Shown piece after piece: positions 1 to 6,683 of a stretch of DNA of 10,771 nucleotides. The stretch's first letter is position 1, and the number at the start of each line of letters is the position of its first letter. The notes below the pieces were generated by a model. It worked only from the letters and a program-made list of their open reading frames with translations. It was not told the DNA's origin and ran no database searches. The position numbers were made by a program, and so were the translations under genes. This DNA comes from Anaerolineae bacterium (GTDB lineage: Bacteria > Chloroflexota > Anaerolineae > Aggregatilineales > UBA3940), in contig JAFGNO010000049.1 of NCBI GenBank assembly GCA_016926985.1, positions 1 through 10,771 on the forward strand, given 5' to 3'.

Positions 1-56
1 GCACGATGGCAAAGCCTTTCCGCTGGACCTATCAAGGCAAGGCCCTTGCCGCTTAA
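1..56 (+). CDS. C-terminal tail of a possible IS630-family transposase (5' partial)
   Basis: An open frame enters from the left edge (first full codon at 3) and stops at TAA 54-56. The visible tail is TMAKPFRWTYQGKALAA. From memory, IS630/Tc1-mariner-type transposases often end in a similar PFxWTYTGKxL block, which is the only reason for the call. The catalytic DDE residues would lie outside the window. A small inverted repeat (62-75) and a CTAG tetranucleotide (84-87, containing the TA that such elements duplicate) follow within 30 bases, consistent with a right end close by but not proving it. With only 17 residues visible, any other gene ending this way is possible. Confidence 0.4.
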   Translation, partial: TMAKPFRWTYQGKALAA

Positions 57-61
57 CCGTT

Positions 62-75
62 GGCTTATTTAAGCC
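62..75. repeat. Short inverted repeat after the transposase-like stop
   Basis: GGCTT (62-66) and AAGCC (71-75) are complementary around an ATTT loop, six bases after the TAA at 54-56. No T-run follows on either strand, so it is a poor intrinsic terminator. It could be part of a transposon end or chance. The rest of the 57-123 gap shows nothing else recognisable. Confidence 0.35.
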
Positions 76-123
76 TCAGTGTACTAGGTCTTGTCATTGT
101 TCATGCCGGTTGTGAGATATCAG

Positions 124-492
124 TCACTCATAATAACAGATATAAGGCTTATTGCTCCCAGGATTACAGGTGTTACTCGACCAACCCTCCTTACAACCGC
201 GCCGGGCGATCAAAACCAGCGTTCGGATGGGGTAACCTTCTGCCATTGCGGTTCGTTCTACGCCAAGGACTGCTAGAGTTTTGCCAACATCCTCTGTGGG
301 AACAATACGCAGTACATCATTCCGCTGTCGGCAGGCTATTTCTTCAGCTTCACGGAAAAGCTCCTGCTGGCGTTCTAATGGCAGTGTCAGCAGGGGATTG
401 GTAAGTACTACCAGCAATCCATATGCCATAATAACAAATACCCACAGGATAATTATCCTGATCTTGGGCCTAGAAGTCATAGGTTGTTTCAC
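124..492 (-). CDS. Small single-pass membrane protein, unknown function, coupled to the GH116 gene
   Basis: A 122-residue protein I do not recognise. The short basic N-terminus (K2, R8, K10, R12) is followed by a hydrophobic helix at about residues 11-31, predicting an N-in/C-out anchor. The outer part of about 90 residues begins with a charged, probably helical stretch (about 38-60) and contains four cysteines (C54, C100, C109, C119) that could form disulfides outside the cell. The start is GTG at 492-490, overlapping the TGA of the glycosidase gene by four bases (GTGA), with a GGTGGA ribosome-binding-like site inside the end of that gene. An ATG at 480-478 in the same frame has no evident ribosome-binding site. 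No promoter of its own is visible, so it is probably translated from the glycosidase mRNA. The last 25 residues have low-complexity character, so the end could be altered. Confidence 0.65.
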   Translation of the reverse strand: MKQPMTSRPKIRIIILWVFVIMAYGLLVVLTNPLLTLPLERQQELFREAEEIACRQRNDVLRIVPTEDVGKTLAVLGVERTAMAEGYPIRTLVLIARRGCKEGWSSNTCNPGSNKPYICYYE

Positions 493-2969
493 GAGCTATA
501 TTCCACCGCACGCCGCTGCCAGGCCCAGAGCATCGCCCAGATCGCCAGCGGTCGCATATAGCTCAATGAACGGTGGTAGCCCTCAAAGGTCCAGGCTTCC
601 GGCGTGGCAAACCAGTATCCCAGTTCCTTATAGGTCTGGTCGACGATGCCCTGCGCCGTCTTAAACGCCTCATCCTCCAGCCCAAGCTGGAGCATCGCCG
701 CAGCGAGCGCATAGGTGGTGCCTGTCCATACCTCCTGCGATTGCAGTGAAGTCGTATCTACCCGCCCGTCGGGGCGCATCCCGTTCACCGCGCCCATTTC
801 ACCCATCTCAAACTGCTCCACGTTGAACGCAAAGACGGTCTTGAGCGCGCTGATCGCGTTTTCCGCCGGGACAATACCCGGCAGCCCGCAGGCCCGCGCA
901 TACCAGTCCCCGGCAAGCTGGTCGGCCATGATGCTGTTCGATTGGCGGCTGGAACCGGCGTCGTAAGCGTAATACTCGCCTGTCCACAGCAGGTCCTCAT
1001 ACGCCTGTTTCCCACGTGCCAGCAGGTCGCGATAGGCGCGGGCTTCGCCCGGCCTGTCGAGCAGTTCAGCAATTTTCCCGGCAGCTTCCAGCGCCGCCAG
1101 CCACAGGCCCCCGCAGTAGGCGCTGGGGCCGCTGACCGTCCAGGCATCATAGGTCTGATCGGGGAATCCCTCATTCTCGATCAGACCATCCTCGTCGAGG
1201 TCATACTGCTTCATATGATCAATGGCAAGGACGACAGCGTCCCACATCTCGGCGAGGAAATCGATATCCTCGGTGGCAACAAAGTCGCGGTAGACCTGCA
1301 GGATGAACTTGGGGTTGAGGTCTTTCCAGCGCGAGGCATCCTGAAAACTGTAGACGTTGACCTTTGCCCAGGGGTCTTCGGTTGGGCCGCCAAGGTCATG
1401 GGGGATGATCCCGCGCACCTTGCGGGCAACTTTTTTACCGGTGCCGCTTGCCTTGCGGATTTCGGTGTCTTCTGCAAACAGCGCTTTGGCGAAATCCCGC
1501 TGGAGTGAGAGCTCAAGCTCAGGCCACAGCTGCGCCAGCGCAAATGAGGCGTAAAAATGCACATCGTAGGTATTGATCATCCGGTATTCATGGCCTTCAA
1601 GATAGGCAAAATGCCCCATCTCGCCGCCGTCATCCACCGGTTTGGTGTCCATGCCGGGAGGGTCAATGGGCGGTCCGTCAGTCCAGAGCGTGCCCCCGTC
1701 GGCGATGTAATACGCCTCATTGAACAGCGCCGCTTTGAACCAGTCCGGAAGGCGCGCGTCGGAGAGGACTGGCTCCTGCCAGGCGGCGATCTGCGCTTCC
1801 CAGTCAGGATAGCCGGCAAGCGCATCCCGGGCGATCAGCGGTGCGGCGCTGCCTTCTTTCCCGTAAAATCGCGTATAGCGCCGGTGCCAGCCCCGTCCCT
1901 CTCCAAAGCGGGCGATGGGCATATCCCAGGCAAGCGCAAAGGGAATTTCGATTGTCTCGCCGGGCTGGATATTGACCGTGGCGCACAACGCTCCGCCAAT
2001 CATCGTGCTGTCTGAGGATGGGCGGTCATCAGCGACATTTTCCAGCCTGCCGTCGGCGACAAAGTCGCTCCAGATATCCATGCACGATCCATTGGTGACA
2101 AATCGGGTGCGGTAGGTCACATCCACACCGTTAACAGGTCGGGCGGCAATGGCAAAGGTCAGCGGGTCTTCGTAGATGTGCTGTTCCTCCAGCGATTGGC
2201 CCTCATCGACCGGTTTGGGCTGGCGGTGGATATGTCGCAGTTCGATACCGGCGATCCCATCACGCTCAAAGTGGTGATTGGTGTGCCCGTCCGTGCGGTC
2301 ATTGGCGCTGCCAATGCCGTTCTGGAAGGTAAACAGGATACCGACTGTGGCGGCACTATCGGTTGTGTTCTCAATCGTATAGGCAAACACCGCTGCTGGC
2401 GTGCTGCTTTCCTGGTAATTGTGTGGAAGTATCGGTGAGACCTGGCGGCAGGTGACGGCGATCCCCGGCACATGGCGGTAAGTGGTCCAGGCGCGTGGGT
2501 AGAGTGCGTGATAGGTGGTCCGATCTGCGGGAAGCGACCAGTCCCAGCCGGAAGGCGCGCCTTCCGGTCGGGTGGGGTTCAGTACGTGGACGCGTGGGTG
2601 GCGCTGCCCGGCCTGGCGGACGTAGAGCGAGAACTGGTTAACCGGCACCGTGCCATAGGTGTAGACCCCGGGCTGCATCTGCCAGCGGTTGAAATCGCCT
2701 TGCCATCCCCGCGTAACCGAGCCGCCCCCGATCCCGCCAAGCGGTACGCCAAACACCGGGCCGGGGTCAAGGGATTTGAAGAAATCCATGACCGGTTCGC
2801 GTCCGGTCGCGCGCAGTTTCCTGGATTCCCGGATCAGCCGGATGATGGTCGGCAGCATGTCCAGGACCAGCGACAGTGAGCCGCGCATGGGTCGACCAGG
2901 ATATTCAAGCTCTGCGTCCAGACGGCGTGTCCAGGCAGATTGGGGGATATCGGTGAGCGGGTTGGTCAT
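489..2969 (-). CDS. GH116 family glycosidase (GBA2-like beta-glucosidase / glucosylceramidase type)
   Basis: An 826-residue protein close in length to bacterial GH116 enzymes. The N-terminal beta-rich GH116N domain spans about 70-350 and opens with the family signature VPLGGIGGGSVTRGW (75-89), followed by GDFNRWQMQPG. The C-terminal (alpha/alpha)6 catalytic domain (DUF608) spans about 405-820. By alignment from memory with Thermoanaerobacterium TxGH116 and human GBA2, E418 in FNEAYYIADGGTLW is the nucleophile and D604 in PDQTYDAW the acid/base. TYDVHFY (467-473) and YHRSLSYMRP near the end match substrate-pocket blocks. There is no signal peptide, so the enzyme should be cytoplasmic, hydrolysing beta-linked glucose (possibly xylose or GlcNAc) from small glycosides or glycolipids. 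The exact substrate cannot be read from sequence. ATG 2969-2967 is preceded by AAAGGAG nine bases upstream, and a promoter lies at 3036-3008. Confidence 0.95.
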   Translation of the reverse strand: MTNPLTDIPQSAWTRRLDAELEYPGRPMRGSLSLVLDMLPTIIRLIRESRKLRATGREPVMDFFKSLDPGPVFGVPLGGIGGGSVTRGWQGDFNRWQMQPGVYTYGTVPVNQFSLYVRQAGQRHPRVHVLNPTRPEGAPSGWDWSLPADRTTYHALYPRAWTTYRHVPGIAVTCRQVSPILPHNYQESSTPAAVFAYTIENTTDSAATVGILFTFQNGIGSANDRTDGHTNHHFERDGIAGIELRHIHRQPKPVDEGQSLEEQHIYEDPLTFAIAARPVNGVDVTYRTRFVTNGSCMDIWSDFVADGRLENVADDRPSSDSTMIGGALCATVNIQPGETIEIPFALAWDMPIARFGEGRGWHRRYTRFYGKEGSAAPLIARDALAGYPDWEAQIAAWQEPVLSDARLPDWFKAALFNEAYYIADGGTLWTDGPPIDPPGMDTKPVDDGGEMGHFAYLEGHEYRMINTYDVHFYASFALAQLWPELELSLQRDFAKALFAEDTEIRKASGTGKKVARKVRGIIPHDLGGPTEDPWAKVNVYSFQDASRWKDLNPKFILQVYRDFVATEDIDFLAEMWDAVVLAIDHMKQYDLDEDGLIENEGFPDQTYDAWTVSGPSAYCGGLWLAALEAAGKIAELLDRPGEARAYRDLLARGKQAYEDLLWTGEYYAYDAGSSRQSNSIMADQLAGDWYARACGLPGIVPAENAISALKTVFAFNVEQFEMGEMGAVNGMRPDGRVDTTSLQSQEVWTGTTYALAAAMLQLGLEDEAFKTAQGIVDQTYKELGYWFATPEAWTFEGYHRSLSYMRPLAIWAMLWAWQRRAVEYSS

Positions 2970-2978
2970 TGGAGAATG

Positions 2979-2985
2979 CTCCTTT
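2979..2985 (-). promoter_or_regulatory. Ribosome-binding site of the GH116 gene
   Basis: On the minus strand this reads AAAGGAG, nine bases before ATG 2969-2967. It supports that start. GGAG here can also pair with the CTCC next to the start (2971-2982 is a 4-bp stem inverted repeat), but the stem is too short to claim regulation. Confidence 0.75.
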
Positions 2986-3006
2986 ATCTGCGGGTAGGGT
3001 CAGCAC

Positions 3007-3012
3007 TATAAT
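3007..3012 (+). promoter_or_regulatory. Possible -10 element for the divergent plus-strand genes
   Basis: TATAAT, a perfect -10 hexamer, is read on the plus strand through the same bases as the minus-strand -10. The -35 region (about 2983-2989, TTATCT-like) is poor, so this half is weaker. It would start transcription near 3019 and lead into the small membrane protein gene. Confidence 0.35.
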
Positions 3013-3036
3013 ACTCTCAGGGGTAGCGGGATTCAA
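3008..3036 (-). promoter_or_regulatory. Sigma70-type promoter for the GH116 unit
   Basis: On the minus strand TTGAAT (-35, 3036-3031) is separated by exactly 17 bases from TATTAT (-10, 3013-3008). This predicts a transcript start near 3001 and a leader of about 30 bases before the GH116 ATG. The match to the sigma70 consensus is 4/6 and 5/6 with ideal spacing. Confidence 0.65.
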
Positions 3037-3057
3037 GTGAGCGTGCAAGAAGGCGGT

Positions 3058-3399
3058 ATGATGCAGGCGCCGGATCGTGGTCATCAGCCTGAACGGGACA
3101 GGGCAGGAAGCCGGGGAACAGTCCTGCTGATCGCAGCGGCTGTTGTTGTCATGGGGGGCTGCCTGTGTGCCGGGCTGGTGGCTGGTATGAATGTGATGCC
3201 GTTTAACTGGCTGAACTGGCCGATTCAGCAAGGCTTTGTGGTGGCATTATGCGTTTCGTTTCCCAATCAGCCGCATCCCCATATTCAGATCGGCTGGATT
3301 AACCCGCTGATGATGTCGGTGTATCCCCTGCCGCCGCACTGTACGCTCATCCCCTGGTTGCCCTTCTTGCCCTGGTCGGGATCGGTCCATATTCCATAG
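3058..3399 (+). CDS. Small membrane protein rich in Pro and Trp, unknown function
   Basis: A 113-residue protein I cannot assign. A hydrophilic, basic N-terminus (about 1-20, with several Arg) is followed by a long hydrophobic segment (about 21-45). A region of about 65 residues with many Pro, Trp and aromatic residues follows (W51, W54, W80, W100, W106; PLPPH and WLPFLPW near the end). Predicted topology is N-in with at least one membrane span; the C-terminal part could be membrane-associated. Codon choice (CTG, CAG, ATC, AAC, GTG) resembles that of the neighbours, which supports real coding. The start is uncertain: ATG 3058 and ATG 3061 both follow AAGG at 3050-3053, and an in-frame GTG at 3037 would add seven residues. 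It fills the gap between the divergent GH116 gene and the hydrolase, and may be co-transcribed with the latter. Confidence 0.6.
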   Translation: MMQAPDRGHQPERDRAGSRGTVLLIAAAVVVMGGCLCAGLVAGMNVMPFNWLNWPIQQGFVVALCVSFPNQPHPHIQIGWINPLMMSVYPLPPHCTLIPWLPFLPWSGSVHIP

Positions 3400-3415
3400 G
3401 GCAGCGACGGCTGTT
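3400..3415 (+). terminator. Weak terminator-like hairpin
   Basis: CAGC (3402-3405) pairs with GCTG (3410-3413) around a GACG loop, extendable only by G-U pairs, and overlaps a four-T run (3413-3416). It lies just after the TAG of the small membrane protein. The stem is short, so it may at most attenuate transcription into the hydrolase gene. Confidence 0.2.
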
Positions 3416-3473
3416 TTACGGTAAGATGAAAGAAACTATCTGCTGAATGGAATGACCACTGAATGGAGCGAGC

Positions 3474-4424
3474 ATGACATTTGAGTCGGTTTCTTTTGAA
3501 TCCAGATTTTTTACCCTTTACAGCGTCGCTGACGGTGTGCTGGCAGCGGTTGCCCGGCGCGATGACGGTGGGGATTTCGCCAACGCCGGGCTGGTTGATC
3601 TGGGCGAGTCGGTGTTGGCTTTCGATTCGTTCTTCCTGCCGCAGTCTGCCGCCGACCTGGTCAAAGCTGCCCGGCAGGTCTTCAGAAAACCGGTGAGCTA
3701 CCTGGTGAACAGCCATTTTCACAGCGACCATGTGACCGGGAACTACCAGTTTCCGCAAGGGACAAAAATCATTTCCACCCTGCGCACACGGGCCTTGTTG
3801 GTTGAGAACGAAGGGCGGTTTTCCCAGATACCCGAGTCGACAGCACGGGCAATTATTGACCTGGAAAAGCAGGTTGAGCGAACCATAGATCCCCGTGACA
3901 GGCAGTATTTCAACAGCCGGCTGGCGATGTACCAGCTGCTTGCCAGAACCGCCCCTGAGATTGAGGCCCGGCATCCCGAAATGACCTTTGATGATCACCT
4001 GACCATCTATGGCGAGGCGCGCAGCGTCGAGTTGATGACCTTTGGCGGCGGGCATACCGACAGCGATGGGTTCATGCTGGTGCCGGATGCAGGCATATTG
4101 TTTGCAGGCGACCTCGCGCTGGTCGAAACTCATCCCTTTATGCTGGACGGTCATCCGGCAGCCTGGCGCGATATCCTCACCCGGATGAAAAAGCTGGATT
4201 TCACCGTACTCGTACCGGGGCATGGGCCGGTTGGCGGCAAAACTGACATTGACGAGATGTCTGGCTACTTTGATGCGTTGGATGAGGCGGCGCAGGCTGT
4301 TGTCGCAGAAGGCGGCTATACCCGTTCCACCGTGCTGACCATCCCCGATCAGTACAGCGAATGGGGCGGGCGCGCCTTTGAACCCAATGTGAAATTTCTG
4401 GTGGAGAAGCTGTCCCAAACGTAG
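3474..4424 (+). CDS. Metallo-beta-lactamase-fold hydrolase
   Basis: A 316-residue protein with a complete dinuclear metal site of the metallo-beta-lactamase fold. The core motif is HFHSDH (H81, H83, D85, H86); further ligands are H194 in GGGHTDSD, D213 in FAGDLAL and H250 in VPGHGPVG. About 70 mostly charged, helical residues (108-178) separate the HxHxDH motif from H194, so a substrate-covering insert is likely. No signal peptide is visible, so it should act in the cytoplasm. Members of this fold hydrolyse thioesters, lactones, phosphoesters or beta-lactams, and the substrate cannot be deduced here. The motif order resembles single-domain glyoxalase-II or quinoprotein-relay-like hydrolases rather than RNase Z or RNase J. 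ATG 3474 has GGAG (3465-3468) five bases upstream. It lies 74 bases after the small membrane protein gene and 85 before the acidic small protein gene, all on the same strand. Confidence 0.9.
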   Translation: MTFESVSFESRFFTLYSVADGVLAAVARRDDGGDFANAGLVDLGESVLAFDSFFLPQSAADLVKAARQVFRKPVSYLVNSHFHSDHVTGNYQFPQGTKIISTLRTRALLVENEGRFSQIPESTARAIIDLEKQVERTIDPRDRQYFNSRLAMYQLLARTAPEIEARHPEMTFDDHLTIYGEARSVELMTFGGGHTDSDGFMLVPDAGILFAGDLALVETHPFMLDGHPAAWRDILTRMKKLDFTVLVPGHGPVGGKTDIDEMSGYFDALDEAAQAVVAEGGYTRSTVLTIPDQYSEWGGRAFEPNVKFLVEKLSQT

Positions 4425-4509
4425 CTCGCGGTTTTTACTACGACACCTCTGCTGTATTGCAGGCGACTATTTTATAAAGCCTATAGGCAAGAAGCAGAAG
4501 GCGCAGGGG

Positions 4510-4731
4510 ATGGTGAAAGTCCAGCAGGGCAACGGGCGAACAGAAACAATTGAGGAGACTCTGGCCGCATTCACCGACTGGCTGATGGGTGACTTCAGGA
4601 AAGGGCAGGTGGTCGTGGCGTCTTATGACCCGGAGCTATACGGGCTGGAGGAGATTGTGCTGCGCCTGTTCTGGGCCTTCGCTTCAGAAGAGACGGATCG
4701 AGCGAAGTTTCGCCAGCCGCCGGAGCACTGA
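4510..4731 (+). CDS. Small acidic protein, unknown function
   Basis: A 73-residue soluble protein I do not recognise. It has 13 Asp/Glu against 8 Lys/Arg, two probable amphipathic helices (about 11-30 and 44-66), and a short strand-like VVVASYDPELYG between them. No membrane segment or known motif is seen. ATG 4510 is preceded by AAGG (4498-4501) at eight bases. Codon choice is like that of the neighbouring genes, and a strong terminator follows 26 bases after the stop, which supports a real 3'-terminal gene. It may share a transcript with the hydrolase. A TATAAA at 4473-4478 could be its own -10, but I see no good -35. Confidence 0.6.
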   Translation: MVKVQQGNGRTETIEETLAAFTDWLMGDFRKGQVVVASYDPELYGLEEIVLRLFWAFASEETDRAKFRQPPEH

Positions 4732-4757
4732 GACTGGCGGGGATAAGCGGATTGTCG

Positions 4758-4786
4758 GGGGCGGGGATCGTTCCTTGCCCCTTTTT
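4758..4786 (+). terminator. Intrinsic terminator of the plus-strand unit
   Basis: GGGGCGGGGA (4758-4767) pairs with TCCTTGCCCC (4772-4781) through ten base pairs, two of them G-U, around a TCGT loop. TTTTT (4782-4786) follows at once. It ends transcription from the hydrolase and acidic-protein genes. On the minus strand no T-run follows the stem, so it is directional. It lies just beyond the stop codon of the convergent lipoprotein gene. Confidence 0.85.
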
Positions 4787-4789
4787 GGA

Positions 4790-6655
4790 TCAGCAGTCGC
4801 TGTTGGGGAAGATCCCGGTGAGCAGGCGGGCAAGGGCCAGACCGCTGTTGATGGGCCGCCAATCCCAATCCTCGGCGTCGCCGGGATAGCGCTGCACCCA
4901 CCACATGAATTCCATGATGTATTTGACCGGCTCGCAGCGGCTGCCGTTGGATGGCGGCTCCTGGAAGTCATACTGCGGGGCAAGGAAGTCAACCACGTGC
5001 CCCATTTCATGGGCCCAGCGGCTGTTCAACGCGCCGGGATAGCCCAACAGCACATTCGCCACCTCGGATCGTGCTATCAGCAGCACCCGATCCGGAGACA
5101 CCTCAAATCCCTCGTCGATCCGGTCGCTGATCAGAATCTCCAGCGGGCGTTCACTGCTTGCCGTTGCAGCCAGGATGATCGCTGCCTCCAGGTTGGAGAA
5201 CAGGTGTGCGGAGCGATATGGGGTAAGTAGAATATCGCGCACCAGCGCCGCGGAGGGGGAGTCGATATAGGGGTTGTTTTGAGCTTCCTCACTGGTCAGA
5301 AAGTCCGCAATCCCCTGTTCGTTGACAACGATCTGCCCGGCGGTGAGTGTTTCAGCGAAACGGTCGCGGCGGATGTCAACCGTCCCTGAATCGGGCAGGC
5401 AGACGAAAGGGGGGATGGGGGGCAGCCACTCTTGTATCCGGTTGGCGGTTGTATTGTCCCATGGAATCAAGCCCAGGTGGCCCCCAAAGGAACGAGAGGC
5501 AGCCTGGTAGTCGGCAAGGTTCAGCTCGACAAATGTTGTGCTGTCTGTATAGAAATCCTCCAGCAGCGCTATCACCGGGTCGGGGAGAATTTGCTCCCAG
5601 CGGGTGTAATAGGAAAAACCATAGTGGTAGAACTGTTCGCCTTCCGGCCCCTCAACGATCCATTCGCCGGGGTTATCGCGGATATTATGCCGGTAGGAGG
5701 TGCTGGCTTCGATGACATCGCCGGTTGCCGGATCAAGCCAGCCGATGACTGTTTGCTCTCCCGATTGGGGATCGGTGACGTAATAGGCAGTGCGCCGGAT
5801 GAATTGGCCTTCGTATACATCCAGTGTGGTGATCTGTGCCATGCCGATCTCGTAAGCCTGCACCGGCAGCCCCCCGCGATAGGCCAGGATGGCAAGTACC
5901 TCCGCTTCACGGTAAGCCGAGTCATCGCCTTCCTGAAACCGCCGCCAGCGATCCGCCAGGTTGCGGTCAAAAACGCCTATCTCGTGGTGTGATAGCGGGG
6001 GAACAGAGTCCCGGAGGGCCTGCAGGTTCTGGTATTGATCCGGGTCGATCATCCGGACGGTCACGCCAATGGTCGCGCCCCCGGTGACGAGCACGCGCTG
6101 GATGGCATAAGCCCCGGGGACCAGTGTGTGGGCCAGGGCAAAAGGCGAGTTGCCCAGCAACAGCGTGTCCAGCGCATAAGCCGCCCGGTCAATGGGCGAA
6201 TCGAGCGGGAGAGGAATGTTCAGCGTCAATGGGTCATCGATTCCCAGAAGATCATCCCGGATCCAGGCCCAGTCGCCGGGTTTGAGGGTGGCTCCCGCCC
6301 ATTGAGTGAAGGCGGCATCAAAGTCGCCTGCACCGGTTTCATAAACCAGCTGATAATCGCCAGCTTCCAGCTCACCGAAAGAAAACCGACCGTCTTCCCC
6401 GGAGATAATCGCCTCCTCTCCCAGTGCACAGGGTGCGGCCTCGTCCCCGTTATCCACCACGACCTGGCACAGTGCAACCCTGCGCCCTGAGATAGGGGCG
6501 CCGGACAGCGAATCGGTAAGCTGGCCCTGAATGACACCGGTTGGCAGGACAGTGGGCGGTGCAGGAGTGGCAGTTGTGTCAGGCGCAGGATGGGGTTGGC
6601 AGCCGGTCAGCAGTGACAGGGTAAACGCAAGGGTGAGGGTTCTGCGCAGCGTCAT
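4790..6655 (-). CDS. Lipoprotein with an N-terminal carboxypeptidase-regulatory-like domain and a C-terminal HExxH zinc-peptidase motif
   Basis: A 621-residue secreted lipoprotein. Residues 1-18 form a lipoprotein signal peptide with lipobox LLTGC; C19 would be lipidated. A Pro/Thr/Ala-rich tether (20-39) leads to a beta-sandwich (about 40-108) with the pattern of carboxypeptidase regulatory-like or Cna-B-like domains (GVIQGQLTDSLSGAPISG...GRFSFGELEAGDYQL). Residues 110-520 match no family I know. HEMGH (549-553) in SRWAHEMGHVVDF is a standard zinc-metallopeptidase core, with E550 as general base. E582 in YIMEFMWW is a candidate third zinc ligand, as in gluzincins, but unproven. C63, C76, C419, C574 and C621 could form disulfides outside the cell. 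Peptidase activity is inferred from the motif alone. ATG 6655 has no convincing ribosome-binding site, but a -10-like TACAAT sits just upstream, suggesting a leaderless mRNA. Confidence 0.8.
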   Translation of the reverse strand: MTLRRTLTLAFTLSLLTGCQPHPAPDTTATPAPPTVLPTGVIQGQLTDSLSGAPISGRRVALCQVVVDNGDEAAPCALGEEAIISGEDGRFSFGELEAGDYQLVYETGAGDFDAAFTQWAGATLKPGDWAWIRDDLLGIDDPLTLNIPLPLDSPIDRAAYALDTLLLGNSPFALAHTLVPGAYAIQRVLVTGGATIGVTVRMIDPDQYQNLQALRDSVPPLSHHEIGVFDRNLADRWRRFQEGDDSAYREAEVLAILAYRGGLPVQAYEIGMAQITTLDVYEGQFIRRTAYYVTDPQSGEQTVIGWLDPATGDVIEASTSYRHNIRDNPGEWIVEGPEGEQFYHYGFSYYTRWEQILPDPVIALLEDFYTDSTTFVELNLADYQAASRSFGGHLGLIPWDNTTANRIQEWLPPIPPFVCLPDSGTVDIRRDRFAETLTAGQIVVNEQGIADFLTSEEAQNNPYIDSPSAALVRDILLTPYRSAHLFSNLEAAIILAATASSERPLEILISDRIDEGFEVSPDRVLLIARSEVANVLLGYPGALNSRWAHEMGHVVDFLAPQYDFQEPPSNGSRCEPVKYIMEFMWWVQRYPGDAEDWDWRPINSGLALARLLTGIFPNSDC

Positions 6656-6661
6656 AGGCGG

Positions 6662-6667
6662 ATTGTA
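6662..6667 (-). promoter_or_regulatory. Possible -10 box giving a leaderless lipoprotein mRNA
   Basis: The minus strand reads TACAAT (5/6 match to TATAAT) with six bases between it and ATG 6655, placing the predicted transcript start at or next to the ATG. The -35 position falls in the T-run of the upstream terminator (TTTTTT) and is a weak match. The absence of a ribosome-binding site before this ATG agrees with a leaderless start. Confidence 0.4.
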
Positions 6668-6683
6668 TCCGGAGATGCGAAAG

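Noticed and set aside
62..153. GGCTTATT occurring at 62-69 and 146-153, considered as a repeat or attachment site
   Set aside because: An 8-base match within 100 bases of AT-rich DNA is expected by chance and nothing around it is duplicated.
60..404. Plus-strand frame opening just after the transposase-like stop
   Set aside because: It starts at a TTG in the same frame directly after the stop, has no ribosome-binding site, and runs antisense to the coupled membrane protein, which has better start evidence.
2905..3231. Minus-strand frame overlapping the start of the GH116 gene
   Set aside because: It overlaps the promoter and N-terminus of a certain gene and its product is low-complexity with no motif.
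3285..4418. Minus-strand open frame of 377 codons, longer than the gene on the opposite strand
   Set aside because: It is antisense to the metallo-beta-lactamase-fold gene, which has every metal-ligand motif and a ribosome-binding site. The antisense product has no recognisable domain and is best explained by GC-rich codon bias.
4420..4442. Inverted repeat CGTAG/CTACG around the hydrolase stop codon
   Set aside because: The stem is only 5 bp with a 13-base loop and the T-run lies inside the loop, so it is not a terminator.
4479..4488. Perfect 10-base palindrome GCCTATAGGC before the small acidic gene
   Set aside because: Too short to call an operator, with no second copy noticed in the window and no regulator gene beside it.
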